NCBI RefSeq assembly: GCF_000004075.3
Contig: NC_026656.2
Span: 18,052,607 to 18,116,606, forward strand
DNA from: Cucumis sativus
Taxonomy: Eukaryota > Streptophyta > Magnoliopsida > Cucurbitales > Cucurbitaceae
Length of the DNA: 64,000 nucleotides
Reading direction: 5' to 3'
Below are positions 32,195 through 43,261 of the stretch, one piece after another. Below the pieces are notes generated by a model, which was not told the origin of the DNA, did not search any database, and worked only from the letters and a program-made list of their open reading frames with translations. The position numbers and the translations under genes were made by a program. Each line of letters begins with the position of its first letter. Position 1 is the stretch's first letter.

Positions 32195-34705
32195 TTTGTA
32201 TTATTTATCAACTTTGTTATTATATATCAATAAAATCATCCATCCACTCCTTTCTTAAAAAAAAATCTCCTTCCTATTGACTCTCAACGTAATCAATTGA
32301 TTGAAATAATTTCTTACTCACATCTCTAATCAATCGTCTTTGCATCATTTATGTATACCGACACTTTCAAGACGAAAAAGATACTTTGAGGGTAAAAGAA
32401 AAATATTTGAGAAACGTTTCTCCATTTATGTCAATTAACAAAACTATATGTAACACCAAAATTTTACATTAATTTTGGTGCTTGCGGACTTCGTACAATA
32501 ACACATTTACTTTAATTATTTCATTAACAACCAATCATATACACTAATAAAATTTAAAAAGGTTAAAGACAGTTTAAATTTAAATTGTATATTTTTAAAT
32601 ACAGTAGGTTAAATTTTTAGTCAAATTCTAAAATTAGAAAAGTACTTCTTTAAAAACTGTTTTTTTTCTTCAAATTTTGACTTAGATTTTTCAAAAGAAA
32701 AAGGAAGAAATGAACCCAACACTCTTTCAAGATTTGTGGCCTTTGGTTTCTAGTTTTATTTGTTAAAATGGCATATTCAAATTATTTCATTCCCTTTATC
32801 CATTCTTTTAATTATCATCACTATAATTTACTAATCATATCAATTTCTTGTAGATCGTGGTATCAGTTCTTACAAATTTATAGTTTCAATTTTACATTAA
32901 ACACGTTGTTGAATAAGATGGGTAGATATAGTAAGTACAAATCTTTAATAAACCATCTTTCCATGTTTTCTTCCCTCTTTTTTAAACTTCTACTTCCAAA
33001 TCTTTTAAGGAATTTTGAAAAAGTTTAGATTTTAGAACCCATAGTTATTCAAATCTTCAACAAACTTATACTCTCCAAAAATTTGTGTCATCCAATCTTC
33101 AAACTTGAAGTGAGCTATGTTTCTCACGTATGGACTTCAATTTTTGGATCTCTCGTTCTTACGATCTCTCCTCCTTTGTTGAAGAATAAATGTCTTTATT
33201 ACATAGATTTTTGGACATTGTTCAACTTATGAGCTCCGTATATTTGATAACCATCGACTTCAAATTATGTCGAAAACAAGATGGTCATGATCATACATCA
33301 CTGTATTGAAAATTGCAGTATTAAGTTGTAGTAATTTTAGGTGTTTAGAAAATGGTATCATATTAAAACTATGATTTTGAATATTGTGTGATTAGTGTAT
33401 AGAAAGCATGTTAATTGCTTATCGTTTTTTAGTGGGTAACTTGAGCAAACTCTTTTACTTTTGTTCGTTTTTGTTTAAGATAGGGTAGAAAGTATGTTTG
33501 AAACTCTTTCTTTTTTTTTTTCTTTCTCTAAAAGAATGTTATTGTCTATTTAGAATCAATTTTAATCTATAGTATATATAAAAACTTGGATGTGGAAAAA
33601 TTATGTAACTTTTATTGGTATCTAATTATTAATTATAGAATACGGATAAATAAATATAGAATAAGGATATAGAAACAAGAACCCGTCCGAACGAAAAAGC
33701 AAAATAAATGGAGTTGTTAAATAATAGTACTCCCATACTTCCTAATATAAGACCTGATCCCAACAAGACTACAAGAAATGTTTTTTCGTGACCTTATTAA
33801 TCTGACAAAAAAATGTATAGAAAATAGCTTTTTCGTTTTTTATCCAAAAAATTCATTAAAAATAATAAAAACTTTAAATTCAATTTATTTTAGAGTTTTA
33901 AAAGTTGAATAGTTTTATCATGTATTTAATAAAAAGATAACAAATTTATCATTTTACAATAAACTTTAAAATTTGAAAAGTTTGAAATTTTCAATAATTT
34001 AACGGACTATTCAACTATTAAAATTAAATAAACACAGATTTTGTCCTTTCAATAGATGTGTTCATGTTTTCTTTAATGAATACAATATTCTTTCTAATAA
34101 GAAATGATATAAACTTTGGAAAAAAATTATGTTTTTAAAATCATGTTTTGCAAAAACAAAAGAAAAACAAAGTTTTATTATAATTCAAAAAATTAACATT
34201 GTTTGCAAGATTATTTTTAAATGCATTATATCTTATAGAATACATTAAACATTAAAACATAATTAACATAAAATCACTTTTAATCATCTCAATTTTTCAC
34301 TTTTATGTTGGATGACCTTTTTATCAAACTTTTTTTTTCAATAAATTCATTATATTTTGAAAATTAAATTTATTGGATTGTGTGATATGTGATTTTTTTT
34401 TATTGACTTCATATTTTTATATTAATTTAACAAGTTAAAAACGTTTAGGGAGATTGAAGAATTTTAAGTAATTTTAATCTAATTATCTGCAATTGTTGAA
34501 AGGAATTTTGATAATGACGAAGTAATTTTAACTCTCAAACATATGATGATTAGGGTTGGAGGTGGTTTTACGTTAGTAAATAAAAAAAAAAATGTACTTA
34601 GAATATCTAAAATGTGGGATATTAATATCAAACATAAATACTATTTAATAAATGAAATAAAAGAACGATAAAATCGAACTCATTAAAAGTACAAATAATA
34701 AAGAA
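32195..34705. other. Intergenic between convergent esterase copies 5 and 6
   Basis: The first 350 bp resemble the 3' flanks of copies 2, 3 and 4. The rest is AT-rich with one weak frame (32768-33028) that shows no domain. No RNA gene or transposon ends recognised. Confidence 0.5.
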
Positions 34706-35572
34706 TCAGAGTAATTGGCTGTATCGGGAGAGGTAGGTATCAGCCAACCATCTACCGGCGGTAAGAAGAACTGTGGAATTAAAATGACCACGATCCAAGT
34801 TAAAGCCTTCACGTGTTGTTAAGTTCATCGGCAATTTCCATGAATCGATGATCGATACATCTGGAACCTCATTGCTAACTGCTTCTTGTGCCGCCCTCAC
34901 TGTTGACAAATTATCGGTACCATTTACTGCAAAAAAGTCATAGATGGCTATTTTAACCAAAATGACAGGTAAAAATCTAGGCTTGAGGTCGTTGCGAAGG
35001 TCGTTAATTAAAGTTTTTAAGTTGTCTTTATAATTGATAGCATAATCTTTCACAGCTGCATCGCTTTCTCCTTGGAACCATAGAAGAGCACGAACAACTC
35101 CACCATCTTTATCCGAAGCTTTAATCCGTTCAACTAAGTGTTGGTAATATGTTGCATTAGGATCGGTAGTATTTTTCATCCATTGTCTGATGACAGTGCC
35201 ACCTATAGCAGTAGGAACTAAACCCACAACACCTGCTCTTGGCCCTGCCTTTCTTAAAATTTCATGAGCAAATCCCATTCCTGGACTAATTCCATTTTCC
35301 TTTTTAACGTCGATATCAAAATTGAGAGGCTCTCGTGCTTCCTCCCATTGGCGTGCAGCGTTGAGTCGTAGAATACATGGGGTGGGTTCAGAATCTGGTG
35401 GGATCACACCATCCCAATGTAAGTTTCCTGTTGCATTTTTTTCAACTCCACCTCGACCAGCCATGTTGCTCTGACCGGAAAGAATAAATATGTTATTTGG
35501 AGAAACAGCTCTGGAAAGAGAAGGACCAAATAACATTGCACATAGCATAATTGATAGTTTCAGCAAAGACAT
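34706..35572 (-). CDS. SGNH/SASA-domain carbohydrate esterase, copy 6 of 6 (divergent)
   Basis: The most divergent copy, yet still exactly 288 residues in one exon. The signal peptide (MSLLKLSIMLCAMLFG onward), GQSNMAGRGGVE, VPTAIGGTVIRQW, LLWFQGESDA and DRGHF keep the SGNH catalytic set (Ser35, Asp260, His263). The CARGG of the other copies is TAIGG here, and DHGHF is DRGHF, so substrate preference may differ. The frame is open 55 codons further upstream, but that part covers the leader hairpin, and the Met at 35572 aligns with the start of every other copy. The TATA box is at 35738-35745. Divergence suggests it is the oldest split in the array. Confidence 0.9.
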   Translation of the reverse strand: MSLLKLSIMLCAMLFGPSLSRAVSPNNIFILSGQSNMAGRGGVEKNATGNLHWDGVIPPDSEPTPCILRLNAARQWEEAREPLNFDIDVKKENGISPGMGFAHEILRKAGPRAGVVGLVPTAIGGTVIRQWMKNTTDPNATYYQHLVERIKASDKDGGVVRALLWFQGESDAAVKDYAINYKDNLKTLINDLRNDLKPRFLPVILVKIAIYDFFAVNGTDNLSTVRAAQEAVSNEVPDVSIIDSWKLPMNLTTREGFNLDRGHFNSTVLLTAGRWLADTYLSRYSQLL

Positions 35573-35585
35573 TTCGAACCTGGTA

Positions 35586-35664
35586 TTTGCACAGAAAGAC
35601 ACAGAGAAAAGTGTTAAAGTAAAAGAAAGAGGAAAGTTCTTTCCTCTGTGTCTATCTGCACAAA
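35586..35664 (-). promoter_or_regulatory. Leader hairpin of esterase copy 6
   Basis: Arms at 35639-35664 (5' in the transcript) and 35586-35611: 26 pairs with 22 Watson-Crick, three G-U and one U-U mismatch, and a loop of 27 nt. The stem ends 13 nt before the ATG. Its sequence differs from copy 1 at several places, two of them with matching changes in both arms. Confidence 0.75.
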
Positions 35665-35737
35665 CACAAACACACAACCACTCTTGTCTTTGTTGGCTGA
35701 TCCTTGCCTCTTCCCTCTCCTTGTTGGTCATCATCAC

Positions 35738-35745
35738 CTTTTATA
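35738..35745 (-). promoter_or_regulatory. TATA box of esterase copy 6
   Basis: TATAAAAG on the minus strand, preceded by GAG, the same context as in copies 3-5. The downstream leader block AGGCAAGGATCAGCCAAC is shared with the other copies. Confidence 0.7.
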
Positions 35746-36430
35746 CTCAACTGTGGTTCCATTTTCACTATATTTAGCTTCGATGGTTAGTTTATATTGG
35801 TAAATATTTGAGGTTTGTGAGTGTTTGTCGGTTTCAAATTGTCTATTTTGATCAAACGTATATCTGGAATATATCTAACCCCATGTGTAATACACACATC
35901 TACAAATCAAAGACTTCGACAACGCAACTTTTTTATTTTTACGTATTTTTCGTCTCCCTCTATTGTTTCCAGCATCTGCTCTTAGCTTGCATTTTTCTTT
36001 TAATAACAAATAAGTAAAAGATATCGTTTTATTATGACATAAAATTATATCTATATAAATTAATTCATCAAATACATAACTTCCTTTTTGTCCTCCAATA
36101 ATATTTTAAACATGTTCCCCTAATAAGGATTTCCAATAATAAAGTTTAATATTTGCACACACATGTTCTTGATTTTGAAAAATGTGTATATGTTAAAGGT
36201 CTATATTCATCCTCTAAAACTGAAAATCATTTTTAATGCAATAAAACATATAATGAATTGAAAAAATGTGGATTGAGTATGAGCAGAGGTGTTGACACAC
36301 ACATTTTCAGATAATTTGAAATTCAGTTTATTATATAGCCTTCATCTTACGTCATGTCCTAGAAAACTAACACTAAAATTAAAAATACATATTATAATTG
36401 TGGGTTGAAATTATAAAATATAAATGTAGC
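35746..36430. other. Intergenic between esterase copy 6 and the small two-exon gene
   Basis: AT-rich divergent promoter region between two genes that are transcribed away from each other. No gene or repeat recognised. Confidence 0.5.
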
Positions 36431-36432
36431 AC

Positions 36433-36438
36433 CACGTG
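36433..36438. promoter_or_regulatory. G-box/ABRE core upstream of the small two-exon gene
   Basis: CACGTG inside CCACGTGTGG, a good ABA-response element context, about 200 bp before the start codon at 36633. Confidence 0.5.
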
Positions 36439-36536
36439 TGGGGTGTGTGTGGTTGATGAAGTAACTATGGAGCTGCCACACCATGCAGATCGTGTCATCC
36501 GTATACCGTATCATCCCCACAAAGTATTAAACCAAA

Positions 36537-36546
36537 GTATATAAAT
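36537..36546 (+). promoter_or_regulatory. TATA box of the small two-exon gene
   Basis: GTATATAAAT-type element about 90 bp before the start codon, leaving a leader of roughly 60 nt. Confidence 0.55.
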
Positions 36547-36632
36547 AAAGCAAATGTGAAACCAAAATTCACATAACAACTTTTGTGGAGGATTGTTTCG
36601 ATCGGAAAATTTGGTAAAAGAAAGGTACAGGC

Positions 36633-36969
36633 ATGCATCAATCCCAGGTAAATATTGAACGTTACTGTTGTTCTTGATTGTCCAGTTTTTAAATCTCTTG
36701 TGCTAATTAATAATATAGGACTCTCTGTGTTTGTGAAGGCCGTGTCGTCCAAGAAAATAAATGAAGAAGAAGGAGCCATTGAAACCAAGGTTGTTAAGCA
36801 GCAGATGGAGCCCCCAAATGAAGGCACCACGGTGGTTCATTTAACTCGAAAACAACCTACCCATGGCGGGAGTGGAGTTTTGGGGAGTGCAGCCACTGCT
36901 GTGGGTAACGCCCTTCGTTCTGCCAAGGATGCCGTTTTTGGGAAAGGGAAAGGCACCAACCATGGTTGA
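36633..36969 (+). CDS. Small two-exon protein of unknown function
   Basis: I do not recognise the family. The best model has a five-codon first exon (36633-36647, MHQSQ), a 91 bp intron (36648-36738; donor CAG|GTAAAT, acceptor GTGAAG) and a second exon 36739-36969, giving 81 residues. The protein is hydrophilic, begins with Lys/Glu-rich sequence, and has a Gly/Ala-rich C-terminal part (GVLGSAATAVGNALRSAKDAVFGKGKG, residues 52-77 approximately) that could form an amphipathic helix like some LEA-type proteins. No signal peptide or membrane span. An ABRE-type G-box and a TATA box sit upstream, which would fit a stress- or seed-related role, but this is inference. The alternative is an unspliced start at 36655 giving 104 residues with an odd hydrophobic N-terminus. 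Confidence 0.6.
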
Positions 36970-39900
36970 ATCAAATTGAAGCTTTCTAAATTTATATATC
37001 TGTGATGATCTTTTGTTTTTGCACTGCTCTATGTTGCTGTCCTAAGTAAAAACCAGTAAAAAAATTACTACAAAAAACCAATACTATACAACTAGGGAGT
37101 GTTTCTTTCTATCTATCTGCCATCTAATACACATCTATCCTTAACATATGAACATAAAGAATGTGTTGGTAAGAAATTAAAGCCCAATGGGCTATGACCC
37201 CCCCAAATTGGTGAATTTGGAGATTGAGAATTGATATATATATATATAGTAGCTAGTGTGAAAGTATAAGGTGCCAAAAGAAAACAAATATATAAAGTTA
37301 AATGAAATGGGGACATATTATATGTTTGAGAGGTCCAACCAAAAGCAAGAGTGTATTTTACATTATACGGATCGGGAATTGTCCCTTTCTAAATTCCCTT
37401 GGAAGAATCTATTGCTTTTAAGAGCCCTACAACTACTACTGCTACCCCATGAATTGCCTCATTTTAATTATTTAGGGTAACCCACATGAACTCACAATCA
37501 CTGCCCCTACGCTACTCATAATATACTAGGTTTTTTATTTATTTATTTATTTATTTATAAAATGCCTTAATATGAAGGCTTCTCTAAAATAAAATTTAAA
37601 AGAAAAAAAAAAGGAATGATAGGAAGAAAGTTAATTACTTGGGCCTGGCCCACATTATCTCAAGCCCATTGGGATAACTTTCAATATACAAACTATATAT
37701 AGTCTATGAGATTATTATTTATTTGAAGAAACAATTTTACATTATCATTTGTTAAAATAATTTATGAACTAACAAGAGTAACTATATTGATGAGGGTAAT
37801 TAAATTTATGTATAGACTGAATTAGTAAGTTCTAACTTTATTTTAGAAATACTATATAGTATATACATCAAATTCATTATTTTGAATTGTTTTAAGTTGG
37901 CGGAGATTGGATTTGTAATAATACTCTTCATTGATAGTAACATTAGTAACATTATTGATGGGTACGTCAATGTTATGTCTCGTTTTTCTTTTCTCTATTT
38001 ACATTATTACATTAAAATCTGGATTATGGAATTTCAACCTTGGCTCCTTTAATAATTTCATGTTTTTATTCTATATATATACTATTGAATTTTCTTTCAT
38101 AATTTTTATTAATTATACACTTCTCTTTGTTATTATTGTACTTCCAGTTCACATTATTAACTCACAAGAATTTAATAGCTTCTTTCCTTCTAGTTCTATT
38201 CTTCCTCCTTTGAAATCAACATACAACTAATATTCAAGGTTTACATAAAATAACTTATTAAATTCTCACTCAAACGTGGGAAATGTATTTTAAAATTATT
38301 GTTAATTCATAAATCAACTATTGGAACTCAAGTAGTTTGTCATAGGTCAATATGATTTTAGAAAACATCATAGGGAGAGAAGAAATTTAAAAAGAATCTA
38401 CATGGAAAGAATAGGTGAGTATCTTTCCTTTTCTTTTTTCTAGTTGGAGTCGTTTGAAAGCAATGATATATATACTTAGAAAATGATAACCAAGTTCTTA
38501 AAGTTTAATTTTTCTTTAATCAATTGAGAACAACTTGGAGAAAATATAAATGAAAACTATCAAGAGTTCTCTAAAATTTGACTTCACACTTAACTAATTC
38601 ATTCCTTCGTATGATTATATTAAAATATAATATGATGAAACCTATATATATATATATATATGATTCTTAAAATAAAAAAGACTATGTCACTAAGAAAGTA
38701 GAAAGAAAAAAGAATAATTTTTATGTGGAAATATATAGAGAGTGAAGAAATGGGTTTGATTGTAAGGCTTTTTCTTTGTCTTTGAGAGCCAAACATCCAT
38801 ATTTTTATGTGAACCTTTGTGTTTTTTGTTTCCTTTTTGAGTTGAAATTCCCAACTTCATTTATTCAAAGCAAACCCAAAAGATTTCTCAAACAAAATTG
38901 AAAAATATATTGTCCTCATCCATTTTCTACCCATATTCTTCCCTTCTCATCAACTTTCTCTCTTTCTATATTCCTCTTTTTCCCCTTTTTATGGATCTCT
39001 TCTTCTTCTTCTTTTAATTTAATGTAATTTCCTTCATCTCTTTTCCATTTTCTACTCTCTTTTTGTGTCACTATTGACATATACACAATATTCTTGGATC
39101 TTATCTTACCTTTCTTCTTCTTTTTTTCTTCCTGCATTGACTCAAATTATCACAATACTTTTTTTTCTTTACAAAATAAAGAATATCAACTATAGTTCTT
39201 TTTTTCTCTCTTTGTTGTCTTTTAGAAAAAGTATTAAATATCATAGATGGTAAATGGGTAATCATTCGTTTTTTTTATAAAAAATGAATTAATTTGGTGG
39301 TCGTATATATAGTTTCCTACATATAAAAATATAACAATAATCAAAGTAAGGTGAAATATAATGTTTCGTCGACAAAAAGTAATAAAAAGAATGTAATTGA
39401 TGAGTTGATAAAAATGGGAAATTAATTTTGAAGAGTGTTAAAGAATAATTCAAAATTTGTTTTGTAGTACACATAAATCAAGACAATGTTATTGTTTAGA
39501 ACAAAAATATTGTAAATTTTACCGTTGTGAAACCAAATATAATGAGTGGAAAGATTGAATAAATTAATAGAATGTGAATAGTCCCGATAATTGCGGGTGA
39601 CCAATTTGTAGAAAAGAAAAGATTTTAAAAGGAATGAGGAGTTAAGTTAGTGAGCAGTGTGTATTTAGTTTAAAGGAAAAGCCTTCTTCTTCAATTTCAT
39701 CATTCATTCATTCATTCATTCCCCCTTTAATTTCTTTAAAGTAATACAAAAGCACATGCAAAACCCTTCTTCTCCCTCTCCTTTTTCTCTCTTCTCTCTT
39801 CTCTCTTCCAACTTCATCTTCCCCTATATTTTATTTAAGAATGCATCCCTAAAACGTTTAAGAAACTTCTTGTATTGAATCTACTTTCATATTCTTTAAC

Positions 39901-41835
39901 TCTACGTTTTGTGACAGGTAGCAGAAAGTCCCAATCTCAACATGTCTTCTTTTATGTTTAATTAGGAAGAAATTAAAATGGGTGCACTGTAAGGATTTTA
40001 ATTTAAGCCATCAATATTGATATTATACCAATCTGCTACCTGAAAGTTTAATTAAGTTGACATGCATGTGTTTAGATAAAACTCAATAAGTTATATCCAT
40101 TATGAATTGAGAACATATACTTTCAATGACGGCATACAAAATTGTTGGAACGAACACTTGTTTTGTTTTAGCTTTTGAATGTTTAACTTTTTATTATAAA
40201 ACAACATTATTTTGATTAACCATTCAAGGATGAAGATGGGGAAAGTTGGATATTTTTTAAAAGAAAAGAAGAAAAAAAAAAGCATTGAATTAAAGAGGGG
40301 AGTTGGTTGGTTATGGAAAATAGTGAATAAATGGGAGTAGGAGTAGGCTATCATTTAAGTGTTGCCCTGTTGAGAGGGATATTAATCCATCTCCACTTGT
40401 CGTCTCATTCTCTACTCTCTACTCTTTTTTAATACCCATTTTAAAACCCCAATCTCCCCCTCAAACCTTTACCCAACTTAATCAATTTATGGACAAAAAG
40501 ATATTTGCAAACTCTACAATTCAACAATTTTTTGTTTAATACATAGATTCCATTTTGATTTTGGAAACTATTTAGGAATTATGTTATCTAACCCTTTCAA
40601 CCTTTTTAAAACGTCTTTTAAATATTTATGTTATAACCTCCATTCACTTTTTAAAATTATATGATATTAAAAAATAATGATTACTACCACTAATTGTATG
40701 ATTTATAAATATCATCTTGTTAGTTACAACTTTGTTTGTTTTCAAATTTTCTATCAAGAAATTACTCAGACAAACTTTAAACTTATTAATGAAAAGTAAA
40801 ACTTGGATGCAATGCAACACATCTTGGTGCATTATTTTCGATTAAATTGAAAACTATTTATAGTGTGACAATTTATTATTAGACACCTCAATAAGTTGTA
40901 ATAGGAAAGAAATTTACTTATTTCTTTTAAGATTTAGAGGCTAAAAAGTATACATTTTGAAAATTTGGACAAACTATACACATTTATCATTGTCCATACT
41001 CTATGTCACGTGAGATACTATAGCACTGTTTTAATATCTAAAAAGGTAAAGCTGGGAGAACTCTCTCTTGAAATAATTTGTGGTGTTAGTGATGAAACTG
41101 ACTTTTAACACTAATCCATTTTTTAAAAAAGAAAAACTTGGTGCATTATTTGGAATTCCCATCTAAAGAAAGAGAAGATAAAATTTTGAGTATTTTTAGA
41201 GAAACAGAAGAACAAAGGGGACCATAGTGTCCAAATAATAGGTTTAGTTGAGGAACCAAAAGTTGGAAGAACAAGATGATAGTCTTTTTTTTTTTTTCTC
41301 TCTTCAATGGTCCCAAGTGATTTTTGAAGCAAAATTTCAAACATAAAAGATTGTGATTACCAAATATATTCAAGTCAAACCCAAAATCATTTCTTCCAAA
41401 TCTCAAAGCCAAAAGTGGCCGACAAAATCTTCTTCCTCTTCCTCCTTTGTGTTCACATGCAAACAAATTCACAATTCCTTTTCATTACTTCTTCTTTTCA
41501 ATTTACCATTATATATATCTTTCTTTTCTTCGTTTTTCAGCTAACCACCCCGTTACTAAAAATTAAGATTAATCAAACCCATATGTAAATATAAAACAGA
41601 TGATGATGATTAAACAACTTAAACTGCTCTTCATTGTTAATAGTTTTCGTTCTCATGACCTTTGCATCCGGATAAAATGCCAGTCATCTCTGCGTTTTAA
41701 ACTTCCCTCAACTGCAGAGATGGTAAGGCAATTTAACATGCATAATTTCACTAAAAAAAAAAAAAGATTGATTCTAATTCTTATTCAACATACAAGGATT
41801 ACGACGAAAAAAGGAAAAAAGAAAAGGGAAGTTAA
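36970..41835. other. Long intergenic region, no gene recognised
   Basis: Almost 5 kb of AT-rich sequence with TATTTATT repeats near 37533-37556, a TA run at about 38644-38661 and pyrimidine-rich stretches near 38935-39030 and 39770-39815. Open frames are short and biased in composition. The last few hundred bases before 41836 are the 3' flank of the D3 cyclin gene. Confidence 0.55.
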
Positions 41836-43261
41836 TTAAGAGAGCGTTCGGAATGTTTCACAATCTCCAGTCACTGATCCATTTACTCTGTTCTTCTTCG
41901 TTAATGGCTCTGGCGAAGATGAAACCGACGAAGCCACTGACCACGAGTCGTTCGAGCTATCGGAGCTGAATGCTACGTCCATCACGCCGTTCGGGCTCCC
42001 TGGAATTGACAACCCGAATTTACGTTTGTTGAACTGGTTTCCGTTCCTTCTAGATGCATTTGAGATCAGTTTACAGCATTCTTCCACATTTCCCTGTTTT
42101 GAAAAGAAAAACGAAAATTTCGTAGACTTGGTTATAATTTTGTTGAAACCGTTGATTTGTTGGATTTGGCAATTTGGGTTGTAAGTAGAATGGTAAATAC
42201 AGACCTTGTCGATTCCGAGGATGTTCAGAAGCTGGGAATGGTAATCAACGCTGCAATGGGGTTCTTCCATAGCTTTGAAAACGTGCAGCATTGTAGCGGT
42301 GGCCATTGCAGAGGGAAGAAAGGACATGAAATCTGACTCTGTTAAGTCAAAAAAGGAAATGAGTGGGGGAATCCATTCATAAAGATAGTGATATTCTTAC
42401 TTTTGCCTAAAGGAAACCAACTGGATCATCATCAGTAAAGGGACATGAAGTTTGTATCTATGATTTCTTACCTAAAATAACAGAGAGAATAGTTCGTTCA
42501 CACTGCCAAAGAATTTCCCAGCACATATGGTCCTTGAATCCAAGCCTTCTTGTGATATAATCCACAAAAGAAAACGGGGTAACAGGATTCATCCGCCACT
42601 GCAGCGTAGAGAGCACAAGAAGCTCCATTTTCTTAATGGTCTTGGCTTCAAACAGATATCTACTATCTTCCACCTGCACAAGTCAAAGCCCCATCAGAGA
42701 TTAATGATTAATGAGACCCAAATCCGACCATTTTTCAGTTGCGTAATTATTAAAATTTCTGGATAATAAACATACTTGTAGGTCCAATAAAAGAGGGACT
42801 TGAGTCTCCTCCACTTTGGCAGCAAGAGAGATACAAGCAACAGCTGCAAGTTGAGACATCCATGGCTTATCTCTTTGGAAATGAAAACAGGACAGAAACC
42901 GATCTAAGTAATCAACGGCGAGAACCGCAGTGAGGGCAGAGAAGGAGTAATGGGCATTAACCTTCAGCATCCACTCAACAGCGGTTCGTCGGGCAGCAGC
43001 AAGAGAAGGGTCAATCTGAATGGTTTTAAAAAGTTCATTAGGCTTCTCTCTTGAAAACAGAGAAATTAGTTCATCTTTTTCCCATAACAGGTCATGGTGT
43101 GCCACCACAGCCAGAATCGGAGAACTTGTTTCTGTTGTTAAATTAGAGTAAGATTGGTTATCAAAACGAAAAGCCGTTTCTTGTTCTTCGTCGTCGTCGT
43201 CGTCGTCCTCCCAGTGCTCCTCTGAGCAATAAAGAGCATCAAGGGCATACGGTGGTACCAT
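41836..43261 (-). CDS. CYCD3: D3-type cyclin
   Basis: CYCD3 proteins activate CDKA to phosphorylate retinoblastoma-related protein and drive G1/S entry in response to cytokinin and sugar. Four exons on the minus strand (43261-42776, 42673-42472, 42338-42205, 42093-41836) give 359 residues in frame. The N-terminus has the LxCxE motif as LYCSE (10-14), which binds retinoblastoma-related protein, then a long acidic run of Asp/Glu. The cyclin box includes [31 protein letters not shown] and [21 protein letters not shown]. The second fold follows in exons 2-3. The C-terminus is Ser-rich ([20 protein letters not shown]), the expected phosphorylation/PEST region, and ends in TFRTLS. All three introns are GT-AG. 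Subgroup D3 is judged by the four-exon structure, length and these motifs. Confidence 0.95.

Larger units (their letters stand above)
27475..32250. repeat. Duplicated two-gene block, second unit (esterase copies 4 and 5)
   Basis: Second unit of the 7.60 kb-spaced duplication, matching 19833-24640 in gene order, orientation, spacer content and most bases. Coding sequences differ little, and the spacer shows mainly single-base and homopolymer differences, so the event is recent. Confidence 0.85.

Noticed and set aside
35573-35737. Longer N-terminus for esterase copy 6 (55 extra codons)
   Set aside because: The extra part covers the leader hairpin, is not conserved in other copies, and would bury the signal peptide; the frame is open by chance.
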